Shown piece by piece: positions 1-6,135 of a stretch of DNA of 15,386 nt. Source of the stretch: JBGPNN01 sp041487495 (lineage in GTDB: Bacteria > Sysuimicrobiota > Sysuimicrobiia > Sysuimicrobiales > Humicultoraceae); contig JBGPNN010000061.1 in assembly GCA_041487495.1 (NCBI GenBank), forward strand, positions 1 to 15,386, written 5' to 3'. The notes beneath the pieces are model-generated. The model did no database searches and had not been told where the DNA came from. It was given only the letters and a program-made list of their open reading frames with translations. Positions within the stretch are counted from its first letter, which is position 1. Each line of letters opens with the position of its first letter. Position numbers and translations under genes: made by a program.

Positions 1-518
1 AACCGCTGGCACCGTGAGAGCACCGTGGGAGGGATCTTGTGCGGCTCCGTCGTGACCAGGATGAACACCGCGTGGGCTGGGGGTTCTTCCAGGGTTTTCA
101 GCAGCGCGTTGAACGCGCTGGTCGACAGCATGTGGACTTCGTCAATGATGTAGACTTTTTTCCGGCTCGTGATCGGCGCCAGGACGATCTTTTCCTTGAG
201 GTCACGGACGTCATCGACGCTGGTGTTGCTGGCGCCGTCGATCTCGATGACGTCCATGCTCGTGCCGCGCGCGATGGCCTCGCACGAGGGGCAATTGTTG
301 CACGGTGTGGGCGTCGGGCCGTGCAGGCAGTTGAGCGCCTTCGCGAAAATCCGTGCCGTGGTGGTCTTGCCGGTTCCACGGTGCCCGGCGAACAGGTAGG
401 CATGGGTGGTTCGTCCGGCTTTGATGGCATTCTGGAGCGTGCGCGTAATGCGCTCCTGCCCGATGAGTTCCTCGAAGGTTTTTGGTCGCCAGCGGCGGTA
501 CACGGAGATGTGGGCCAT
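1..518 (-). CDS. dnaX: DNA polymerase III subunit gamma/tau, N-terminal part (cut by window edge)
   Basis: This is the clamp-loader ATPase subunit, which loads the sliding clamp in the replisome. Reading on the minus strand from the ATG at 518 gives 172 codons that run off the left edge. The N-terminus (MAHISVYRRWRPKTFEELIG) is typical of the family. A Walker A motif GHRGTGKT lies at residues 45-52. Four zinc-module cysteines lie at 64, 73, 76 and 79, the same spacing as in E. coli DnaX. The IEIDGASN motif is at 91-98, Walker B DEVH at 126-129, and the sensor 1/arginine-finger region TTEPHKIPPTVLSRCQ at 156-171. A GAGGT ribosome site precedes the start. The gene is divergent from the CPBP protease, with 50 bp between the starts. 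The tau-specific C-terminus lies outside the window, so it is not possible to say whether a frameshift makes gamma. Confidence 0.97.
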   Translation of the reverse strand, partial: MAHISVYRRWRPKTFEELIGQERITRTLQNAIKAGRTTHAYLFAGHRGTGKTTTARIFAKALNCLHGPTPTPCNNCPSCEAIARGTSMDVIEIDGASNTSVDDVRDLKEKIVLAPITSRKKVYIIDEVHMLSTSAFNALLKTLEEPPAHAVFILVTTEPHKIPPTVLSRCQR

Positions 519-568
519 GATGGAAGCACCTCGGCCTTGGCTACTTCGGCACGGCACAGGAGCCTCCC

Positions 569-1462
569 TTGCCACCAGAGGAAGCCGTTTCCGAACTACC
601 GAACACCCCTAACACAGCGATGGGTCCGGCAGCCGTCTATCCCCTGCCCACAACCGAGCAGGCCGCGATCACAGTCCTGGCGCTCATTGTGACTGTGGCC
701 TTGCCCCTCTACCTCCTGCTGTTCCGGCCCGTGAGCGGACGGGGCGTCTGGGGTCTCAGCGAGATCGTGGGGGTCACGCTGCTGTTCATCCCGCTCTATC
801 TCGTCCTGGCAGTATCACTCGGCTTGCTCAATTTCCGCGGGCAGCTGACCATTGTCCCGTTTTCGATCGTCACGATCGTGCAAAATGCGGCATTCGTCGG
901 CCTATCGTTCTACGTGGTCATGGTGCGCTACCGGTTGGATGCGGGACGCCTGGGCCTGCGGTTTGACGGTCTGTCAAAGAAGGTGATCATCGGCGTGCTC
1001 GCGGCCGCGGTCACGATCCTGCTATCCCTGGGCAGCGAGCGGCTGGCGGTCTACCTCATAGGCTTGTTTATCGGGCCAGGCGCGGCCGTGGCCCGGGCCG
1101 CGCAGGAGCACCTAGCGGATCCTCTACGGCCGATGCTCCAGTCGTTCACCGGCCTGATGTCGGCACGGTGGATCCTGTTTCTTCTAGCGGTCGTCGTGCC
1201 AATCGGAGAAGAGGTGTTTTTCCGGGGTCTGGTCTACGGCGGCCTGCGCCTGAAGTGGGGTGTCGTCGTGGGCGTCCTGGCCAGCGCCCTGTTCTTCGCC
1301 GCGGTGCACGTCCAGGTGGTGCACGCGCTGCCGATTTTCGCCCTCGGCCTGCTGCTGGCCGTCCTCTATGAACGCACCGGGAGCCTGCTGCCCGGCATGG
1401 TCGCCCACGGGATCAACAACGTGATTGCGGTGCTGTCGGTTTGGCGCAACTGGGGATTCTAG
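569..1462 (+). CDS. CPBP family intramembrane metalloprotease (Abi/Rce1-like)
   Basis: This is a polytopic membrane protein of the CPBP (CAAX protease/bacteriocin-processing) family. These are glutamyl-type proteases that cut in the membrane. Family motifs are present in order: EEVFFRG with E214, E215 and R219; FFAAVH with H247; and HGINN with H280 and N284. All expected catalytic and metal-site residues are therefore kept. Hydrophobic segments lie roughly at residues 32-52, 64-85, 98-118, 137-170, 200-212, 228-247, 252-268 and 278-292. The TTG start at 569 has AGGAG at 558-562, six bases upstream. An in-frame ATG at 620 has no visible ribosome site, so TTG is preferred. The stop overlaps the stop of the convergent fabI by four bases (CTAG). 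The substrate cannot be inferred. Confidence 0.85.
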   Translation: MPPEEAVSELPNTPNTAMGPAAVYPLPTTEQAAITVLALIVTVALPLYLLLFRPVSGRGVWGLSEIVGVTLLFIPLYLVLAVSLGLLNFRGQLTIVPFSIVTIVQNAAFVGLSFYVVMVRYRLDAGRLGLRFDGLSKKVIIGVLAAAVTILLSLGSERLAVYLIGLFIGPGAAVARAAQEHLADPLRPMLQSFTGLMSARWILFLLAVVVPIGEEVFFRGLVYGGLRLKWGVVVGVLASALFFAAVHVQVVHALPIFALGLLLAVLYERTGSLLPGMVAHGINNVIAVLSVWRNWGF

Positions 1463-2277
1463 CCGTCCGCCTTCTTCTGCTGGACTTCGACCTGTCCGGC
1501 GACCGCCATGACGTGGAAACCACTGTCGGCGAAGAGCGTGTTGCCCGTCACCGCCCGGGAGAGGTCGCTGGCCAGGAAGACCGCCACGTTGCCGACCTCT
1601 TCCTGGTTGACGTTGCGGCGCAGCGGGGCGATCTGCTCGACCGCGTCGCGAAAGCCGGATAGGCCCTTCACCGCGCTCGCCGCGAGCGTGCGCAGAGGGC
1701 CCGCCGAGATGGCGTTGACGCGGATGTTCGCCGGGCCGAGTTCGGCGGCCAGGTAGCGTACTTCACATTCCAGCGCGGCTTTGGCCACGGCCATGACATT
1801 GTACGATGGCACCACCCGCGCGACCGCGTTATACGTCAGCGTCATCACACTGCCCCCACCCGCGGCCTGCAGGAGCGACCGGGCGGCCCCGGCGCACGAG
1901 ATCAGGGAGTAGGCGCTGATGTCCATCGCCAGCGCGTAGCCCTTCCGTGAGATGCTCGAAAAAGGTCGCGCCAGATCCTCGCGGTCCGCAAACGCGAGGC
2001 AGTGCACCAGGGTGTCGAGCGCGCCCCATCGCTCGTGCAGACCGGCGAATACCGACGCGACCTGCTCATCCGAGGCGACGTCGCAGGGGAACATCGGAAA
2101 GGTCTCCGCGCCGCCGATCTCCCCAAGCAGTTCCACCAGGTTCTCTTTGAGCCGATCGCTCTGGTAGGTGAAGGCCAAGGTCGCGCCTTCGCGATGAAAG
2201 CACTGCGCGATCCCCCAGGCAATGCTGCGCTTGTTCGCGACCCCCATGATCAGGGCCCGCTTGCCCTTGAGAAGCAC
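1459..2277 (-). CDS. fabI: Enoyl-[acyl-carrier-protein] reductase (NADH), FabI type
   Basis: FabI performs the last reduction of each type II fatty acid elongation cycle, turning enoyl-ACP into acyl-ACP. The 272 residues form a classic FabI Rossmann-fold short-chain dehydrogenase. The nucleotide-binding segment MGVANKRSIAWGIA is at 11-24. The catalytic set is Y149, Y159 and K166, with SYNVMAVAK matching the FabI Tyr-x6-Lys signature. The diagnostic SAGPLRTLAA is at 191-200. The position equivalent to E. coli Gly93 (triclosan pocket) is Ala95, as in S. aureus FabI. It starts at GTG (2275-2277) with a purine-rich AGAGGTGGAG just upstream. It lies 84 bp downstream of the MOSC gene on the same strand and is convergent with the CPBP protease. 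The sequence looks intact and functional. Confidence 0.96.
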   Translation of the reverse strand: MLLKGKRALIMGVANKRSIAWGIAQCFHREGATLAFTYQSDRLKENLVELLGEIGGAETFPMFPCDVASDEQVASVFAGLHERWGALDTLVHCLAFADREDLARPFSSISRKGYALAMDISAYSLISCAGAARSLLQAAGGGSVMTLTYNAVARVVPSYNVMAVAKAALECEVRYLAAELGPANIRVNAISAGPLRTLAASAVKGLSGFRDAVEQIAPLRRNVNQEEVGNVAVFLASDLSRAVTGNTLFADSGFHVMAVAGQVEVQQKKADG

Positions 2278-2361
2278 GCTCCACCTCTGGCCGTGACGTA
2301 AAGGGATTGGTGCGGGGTATCCGCTTCGTGGCGGCCGCGCGGGCTCCCTCCGTCCCCGAGG

Positions 2362-3039
2362 CTACGTGCGCTCCACGCGGTCTTTGGCCTCGCGGGACGC
2401 CACGGCGTCGCGGGACGCCACGGCGTCCCGCGCCCACTTGTGCCAGCTCTTGGGAAGTTCCGGTGCGCTCAGCAGGCGTTCGGCCTGCTCCCCGTCCTGA
2501 AGACGCACGCTCGCGGCCAGGCCCACCGTGATGCCGTGCGCCGGCCGGTGGAGCAGGCTGACCGCGTCACCCGCGCCGAGCTCACCCTCCCGGACGATCC
2601 GGAGATACGCTCCGGGTCGTCCCGCGGCCGAGAATCGCTTCGGAAACATCGGGTCGTTCATGCGGGCGCCGAGTTTCCAGCACGGCATGCGCGGCTGGCA
2701 CACTTCGAGGATCACAGAGCCGATCTCCCAGCGCTCCCCGACGAGCGCGCCCGTCACGTCCACGCCTTCCACGGTCAGGTTCTCGCCGAACGTGCCCGGA
2801 GCGATTGCCTGGCCGAGGATGTCTTCCCACCACTGCTCGTCTTCTCGCGCGTAGGCGTACACGGCCTTGTCGGGCCCGCCGTGCACGCGCCGATCTCCCT
2901 GAGCATCGCCCGCCACGTTCACGCCGCGCACGGCGACGCGCCCGCTCACCGGGACTTTCCAGATCGCCGTCGTGGTCTTTTGGTCCATCCACGAGATCGC
3001 TTTGGGAACGCCAACATTCACCGAGATGACATGCGCCAC
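2362..3039 (-). CDS. MOSC domain protein, YiiM-like
   Basis: MOSC domains carry molybdenum-cofactor or sulfur-linked chemistry. The YiiM branch handles N-hydroxylated substrates or unknown ones. Family motifs are present: GDRRVHGGPDKAVYAY, then GTFGENLTVEGVDV, then EVCQPRMPCWKLG, whose cysteine is the conserved MOSC cysteine. The start chosen is GTG at 3037-3039, which gives MAHVISVNVG, the usual family N-terminus, 225 residues. It has GGAGGG at 3046-3051 with a six-base spacer. The upstream ATG at 3072 would add 11 atypical residues and skip this site. After the 3-alpha region the C-terminus has an unusual charged tail containing a tandem DAVASR repeat (see the repeat entry). Neighbours give no clear pathway. 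The exact substrate is unknown. Confidence 0.88.
   Translation of the reverse strand: MAHVISVNVGVPKAISWMDQKTTTAIWKVPVSGRVAVRGVNVAGDAQGDRRVHGGPDKAVYAYAREDEQWWEDILGQAIAPGTFGENLTVEGVDVTGALVGERWEIGSVILEVCQPRMPCWKLGARMNDPMFPKRFSAAGRPGAYLRIVREGELGAGDAVSLLHRPAHGITVGLAASVRLQDGEQAERLLSAPELPKSWHKWARDAVASRDAVASREAKDRVERT
2391..2431. repeat. 18-bp tandem duplication overlapping a 10-bp perfect inverted repeat
   Basis: The unit CGCGGGACGCCACGGCGT occurs at 2391-2408 and again, identically, at 2409-2426. GCGGGACGCC (2410-2419) is followed by AC and then its exact complement GGCGTCCCGC (2422-2431). Both lie in the last codons of the MOSC gene and encode the doubled DAVASR peptide of its tail. The unit is 18 bp, so the reading frame is kept. 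Confidence 0.9.
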
Positions 3040-3045
3040 CGTATT

Positions 3046-3051
3046 CCCTCC
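3046..3051 (-). promoter_or_regulatory. Shine-Dalgarno site that fixes the MOSC start
   Basis: GGAGGG lies six bases before GTG 3037-3039 on the minus strand. This decides the start against the in-frame ATG at 3072. Confidence 0.75.
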
Positions 3052-3070
3052 AAAACACCCGGGGGACGTC

Positions 3071-3085
3071 ATAACTAGTTATAAC
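3071..3085 (-). promoter_or_regulatory. Candidate promoter -10 and operator palindrome before the MOSC gene
   Basis: ATAACTAGTTAT at 3071-3082 is a perfect 12-bp palindrome and an AT-rich island in GC-rich DNA. Read on the minus strand it contains TATAAC (3083-3078), a good -10 hexamer, about 40 bases before the MOSC start. The best -35 candidate upstream is poor (about three of six matches). A palindrome over a -10 box is how many small repressors bind, but no regulator gene lies nearby. It is suggestive only. Confidence 0.4.
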
Positions 3086-3138
3086 GAGCGGGCGGGATTT
3101 CGTACAGGTGGGGACCTACGTTCGAACGAGCGCCGCGC

Positions 3139-3726
3139 TTAGCGCCCGTACCACTTCTTGAGCCACTCTTTGAGCATGCCGACCTCGGCGTTCTCGGCCT
3201 TGACCGCTTCTTGCGCCATCGCGCGCAGTTCGGGCTTGCTGGCCTTCGTCACGGCGAGGGCGGCGAGTGCCGCGCTCGCCTGCAGGTGTGCCGCCATCAT
3301 TGGCAGATACACCTTCTCCAGATCCGCCCCGCGTAGTGTCCGCATCTTCTCGACGGGGTCGTTAACGACGCCCGCGTTCCGCTGGCCCGGCGATGCCCCG
3401 GCCTCTTGCAGCCAGGCGAGCATCTTCCGGACCTGGCCGCTCTTGCGGTCGATCATAACCTGGTTCCATTGGAGCAGTTCAGGATGATCGGCATTGAGCG
3501 TCGCGGCGAGGGCGATCTCGACGGCTTCCTCGTGAATAGGGATGAGCGCGCGCATGAACGCCACATCGAACGCCGATCCGCTGAGTTTGGAAAGGGCCGC
3601 GATGGTCGGGTTGGGTGTGGGAGAAGCCTTTGGTGCGGTCTTCGGTGTGGCCGACGGAACCGGCGCCGCGGCGAGGCTAGAGGCGGCGGTCAGGATGATA
3701 AGCAGGACGACCAGTAATGTTCGCAT
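3139..3726 (-). CDS. Exported DUF305-like four-helix protein
   Basis: The 195-residue protein has a clear signal peptide (residues 1-21, hydrophobic core LLVVLLIILTAASSLAAA). A Pro/Ala/Thr/Lys linker follows to about residue 41, then a helical domain. That domain shows the two-fold DUF305 pattern: FDVAFMRALIPIHEEAVEIA near 52-71, and VYLPMMAAHLQASAALA near 139-155. DUF305 is a ferritin-like fold, and some members bind copper in the periplasm. Here the usual His-His pairs are Ile-His (H65) and Ala-His (H147), so the metal-site ligands are reduced. The gene begins six bases after the HD-GYP stop, and its AGGT ribosome site overlaps that stop, so the two are almost surely co-transcribed under the c-di-GMP riboswitch. 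The function is not known. The family assignment rests on motif pattern only. Confidence 0.7.
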   Translation of the reverse strand: MRTLLVVLLIILTAASSLAAAPVPSATPKTAPKASPTPNPTIAALSKLSGSAFDVAFMRALIPIHEEAVEIALAATLNADHPELLQWNQVMIDRKSGQVRKMLAWLQEAGASPGQRNAGVVNDPVEKMRTLRGADLEKVYLPMMAAHLQASAALAALAVTKASKPELRAMAQEAVKAENAEVGMLKEWLKKWYGR

Positions 3727-3732
3727 GGGTAC

Positions 3733-4770
3733 CTATAGATCCGGAACGACAGCTTCGGGAAGAACCCGCGTTTTCCTGGCGCGCGCCTTCTGGCGTCCGT
3801 GTTTGAGGGTGCGCTTGCCGTTCCCGAGCGCGGGCCGGACCATATTGTCCAGGACCGACACCAAGTTCGGATCCCATTGCTGCCCGGCGCCAAAGAGCAG
3901 GATGTCGAGCGCGTCGGTTTCCGAGACCGCCGGCCGGTAGGGCCGGTTCATCATCAGGACGTCGAAGGCATCGGCGACGGCCACGATCCGCGCACCGAGA
4001 GGAATCTGCTCGGCCTCGAGGCCATCCGGGTATCCCTGGCCTTCCCAACGCTCGTGATGCGAGCGGACAATGGCGCTGACCGCGTCGCCGTCGAGCAGGT
4101 ACCGGCACATATCGGCTCCGAGCCGTGTGTGCTGGGTCATCAACTTGTGCTCGTCGGCCGATAGAGGCCCAGGCTTCCGCAGCAGGCCGTCGGGTACGCC
4201 GACATAGCCGATGTCGTGCAGCAGCGCCGCGCGGCGGATGATCACGACTTCCGATGGGGGCAAGTTGGCCGCCGTGGCCAGCCGGGCCGCGTGCCCCGCC
4301 ACGCGCCGCAGATGGCCTTCGGGATAGAGGCTCCGGGATTCCAGCGCGACGGCCAGCTCGCCCAACGCGGCCTCGGCGCGCTCGAGGTTCTCGTGGACAC
4401 GCCCCGCCCGCACCAGACACTGCGTCCACGACATGACTTCGTCCTGGTTAAAGGGCTTCCTGAGGACGGCATCGGCCCCCGTCTGCCGCCAGATCTGCTC
4501 GATCTCGTGAGCGGTCGTCATCACGATCATCGGCAGCATCCGGGTCGCTTCGACCTCTCGCAGCCGGCGCGCCATCGTCAGACCGTTGCCGTCTGGCATC
4601 GCGGCATCGAGCATGACGAGGTCGGGCTGCTCCGTCTCGATGAGCTTGAGCACTTCCTTGCTGTCTTGTACCGTGAGGACGACGTGACCCTGAGCGTTCA
4701 GCAGGCGGCGAAGGAACCTTCGGCTTTCGACATCTGGATCTGCGACGAGGATCGTGCTCTCGAGCGCCAA
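3733..4770 (-). CDS. Response regulator with HD-GYP domain (predicted c-di-GMP phosphodiesterase)
   Basis: This is predicted to hydrolyse the second messenger c-di-GMP, under control of a phosphorylated receiver domain. The start chosen is TTG at 4768-4770 (345 residues), eight bases after GGGGAGG. Receiver domain, about 6-120: acidic DPD near 11-13, phospho-acceptor D55 in MLDAAMPDGNG, TT at 85-86, and K105 in RKPF. HD-GYP domain, about 145-320: H153 in EGHLRRV, HD at 185-186 in LLHDIGY, H214 in TQHTRLG, HH at 238-239, GYP at 246-248, and D267 in VADAFD. All metal-ligand motifs are present, so activity is likely. The C-terminal 25 residues are basic. No sensor kinase lies in the window. The DUF305 gene follows six bases downstream. 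A c-di-GMP-I riboswitch sits in the leader. Confidence 0.93.
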   Translation of the reverse strand: MALESTILVADPDVESRRFLRRLLNAQGHVVLTVQDSKEVLKLIETEQPDLVMLDAAMPDGNGLTMARRLREVEATRMLPMIVMTTAHEIEQIWRQTGADAVLRKPFNQDEVMSWTQCLVRAGRVHENLERAEAALGELAVALESRSLYPEGHLRRVAGHAARLATAANLPPSEVVIIRRAALLHDIGYVGVPDGLLRKPGPLSADEHKLMTQHTRLGADMCRYLLDGDAVSAIVRSHHERWEGQGYPDGLEAEQIPLGARIVAVADAFDVLMMNRPYRPAVSETDALDILLFGAGQQWDPNLVSVLDNMVRPALGNGKRTLKHGRQKARARKTRVLPEAVVPDL

Positions 4771-4778
4771 GTGCGTAG

Positions 4779-4785
4779 CCTCCCC
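4779..4785 (-). promoter_or_regulatory. Ribosome binding site of the HD-GYP gene, next to a leader hairpin
   Basis: GGGGAGG lies eight bases before TTG 4768-4770 and decides this start. It directly abuts the base of the leader hairpin at 4786-4840. It is also complementary to CCTCCC at 4831-4836 within that hairpin, so it could be sequestered in an alternative fold. Confidence 0.7.
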
Positions 4786-4840
4786 GTGTCCCCCCGAGCC
4801 CCAGCCAGCCGGCAAGCCGAGTGCGGGCCCGGGAGGACAC
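4786..4840 (-). promoter_or_regulatory. Riboswitch expression-platform hairpin
   Basis: On the minus-strand RNA, 4840-4827 (GTGTCCTCCCGGGC) can pair with 4799-4786 (GCTCGGGGGGACAC) along all 14 positions. Twelve are Watson-Crick pairs and two are G-U. The loop is about 27 bases. It lies between the c-di-GMP aptamer and the ribosome site of the HD-GYP gene. No U-tract follows, so it is not an intrinsic terminator; translational control is more likely. Confidence 0.55.
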
Positions 4841-4885
4841 CATCCCCCAGGAAACTCGCACAAAGAAAGAGGATCTCGCTAGATT

Positions 4886-4975
4886 CACGAAACCCTCTTC
4901 GGCAACCCAGCCGGCCCCGAGGGCCCTGTTGGCTTTGCGTCCCCGCCTTGCGGCGGGTTTGCCGTTTCGGAGTGC
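4886..4975 (-). ncRNA. Class I cyclic di-GMP riboswitch aptamer (GEMM-I)
   Basis: The minus strand carries the GEMM-I core in order. GGCAAACC is at 4963-4956. A hairpin of six pairs (CCCGCC/GGCGGG, 4957-4952 with 4947-4942) is closed by a GCAA tetraloop, the GNRA loop this class uses for docking. Then GACGCAAAGCC at 4941-4931 is the most conserved segment of the class. The second arm is AGCC/GGCT (4934-4931 with 4912-4909) plus GGCCC/GGGCC (4925-4921 with 4917-4913). GGGTTGCCGA at 4908-4899 closes it. CGAAAC/GTTTCG (4969-4964 with 4893-4888) can form an outer P1 stem. It lies about 115 bases before the HD-GYP start on the same strand, so it most likely lets c-di-GMP control that gene and the DUF305 gene behind it. 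Confidence 0.92.
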
Positions 4976-5031
4976 TTCGCAGTATTGATGCCCAAAGGTG
5001 TGTGTGATTAGACATCGAGGGGGGCCGTGCC

Positions 5032-6126
5032 GTGAAGTCCTGCCGTGCCGACGTGATCGGAAGCCTGCTCCGCCCATCCTACCTATTAAAGGCGCGTGAG
5101 GCACATGCGGCCGGGCACCTACCGCCTGCCGAGTTCAAACGTATCGAAGATCGCGCGGTGGACGAATGCATCGCAGTCCAGGAACGGGCCGGTGTCGACG
5201 TGGTGACCGACGGCGAGCAGCGGCGCAGTGTCTTCGCCAGCCAGCTGGTGCAGGCATCGGAGGGGTTCTCGGTCGTGCCGGGCAACCGCGTGGACTGGTT
5301 CACGCTCGACGGCCGCGTCATCGACGATCCGGTCACAGTCGGCGTGGCCAGGAAGATCCGTCGCCGGCGCCATCTCTCCGCGGAAGAGTTCGCCTATCTG
5401 CGCGGTAAGACCGCAAAGCCGGTCAAGGTGACGATCCCCAGCCCCACCATGTACGCATACTACTGGGTCCCCGGCATCTCGGAAGCCGCGTACCCCTCGA
5501 CCGACGCGTACCTGGCCGACGTGACGGATATTCTGAAAGATGAAGTGGCGGAACTCGTGCGACTGGGCGCGCAGTACATTCAAATCGACGCGCCGGAGTA
5601 TGGGATGTTGCTCGACCCACACCAGCGGCAGTGGTTCGCCCGCAAAGGGTTCGATCCCGATCGGATGATCTTCGACGGGATCGAGATGATCAATGCCATT
5701 ACCGGGGGACATCCCGGTGTCATCTTCGGTCTGCACATCTGCCGGGGCAACGACGCCAGCCGGTACATGGCCAAAGGGTCCTACGCGCAGATCGCCGGGA
5801 TCGTGTTCCGCCGCGCACGCGTCCAGCGGTTGCTGCTCGAATACGACGACGAGCGATCGGGCGATTTCTCACCGCTCCGGGAGGTGCCCGAAGACAAGAC
5901 CGTGGTGCTCGGGTTGATCACCACCAAGACGCCGCGCGCAGAGCCGCCGACCGAGCTCAAGGCCCGGATCAAGGAGGCCAGCGCCTACATTCCACTCGAG
6001 CGGCTGGCCCTGAGCCCGCAATGCGGCTTCGCCTCCGTCGCCCGCGGCAATGCGATTACGCCCGAGGCGCAGGAGAAGAAACTTCGGCTTGTCGCGGACG
6101 TCGCCAGGCAGGTCTGGCCCGACTAG
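5032..6126 (+). CDS. Stand-alone MetE C-terminal-like (cobalamin-independent methionine synthase family) methyltransferase
   Basis: The 364-residue protein matches only the catalytic barrel of cobalamin-independent methionine synthase, which is about 750 residues when full length. It resembles YxjG/YxjH and core-MetE proteins, which move a methyl group to a zinc-bound thiol. Zinc ligands are all visible: H235 and C237 in LHICRGN, E270 in LLEYDDE, and C331 in SPQCGF. QIDAPEY (184-190) and VTDGEQRR (58-65) are also typical. The N-terminus ADVIGSLLRP fits the barrel start. GTG at 5032 follows GAGGGGGG by seven bases. It is divergent from the HD-GYP operon and convergent with the rhodanese gene. 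The methyl donor and thiol acceptor are uncertain; homocysteine is the default guess, and epoxyalkane:CoM transferases share this fold. Confidence 0.82.
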   Translation: MKSCRADVIGSLLRPSYLLKAREAHAAGHLPPAEFKRIEDRAVDECIAVQERAGVDVVTDGEQRRSVFASQLVQASEGFSVVPGNRVDWFTLDGRVIDDPVTVGVARKIRRRRHLSAEEFAYLRGKTAKPVKVTIPSPTMYAYYWVPGISEAAYPSTDAYLADVTDILKDEVAELVRLGAQYIQIDAPEYGMLLDPHQRQWFARKGFDPDRMIFDGIEMINAITGGHPGVIFGLHICRGNDASRYMAKGSYAQIAGIVFRRARVQRLLLEYDDERSGDFSPLREVPEDKTVVLGLITTKTPRAEPPTELKARIKEASAYIPLERLALSPQCGFASVARGNAITPEAQEKKLRLVADVARQVWPD

Positions 6127-6135
6127 GCCCCGAGT

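Noticed and set aside
39..692. A 217-codon plus-strand frame at the left end
   Set aside because: It lies over the dnaX fragment in antisense and runs into the CPBP gene; dnaX motifs on the minus strand are decisive.
1455..1470. Bidirectional terminator between the convergent CPBP and fabI genes
   Set aside because: The stops overlap by four bases (CTAG) and no hairpin with T-tract is visible there.
2440..3078. A 212-codon plus-strand frame opposite the MOSC gene
   Set aside because: It is a shadow of the MOSC gene, whose family motifs are on the minus strand.
4786..4840. Intrinsic terminator in the riboswitch leader
   Set aside because: A strong hairpin exists but no run of U follows it; the ribosome site does.
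4771..4863. Longer N-terminus for the HD-GYP protein
   Set aside because: The added 31 residues are Gly/Pro-rich with no fold, lie in the riboswitch leader, and bypass the strong GGGGAGG site before TTG 4770.
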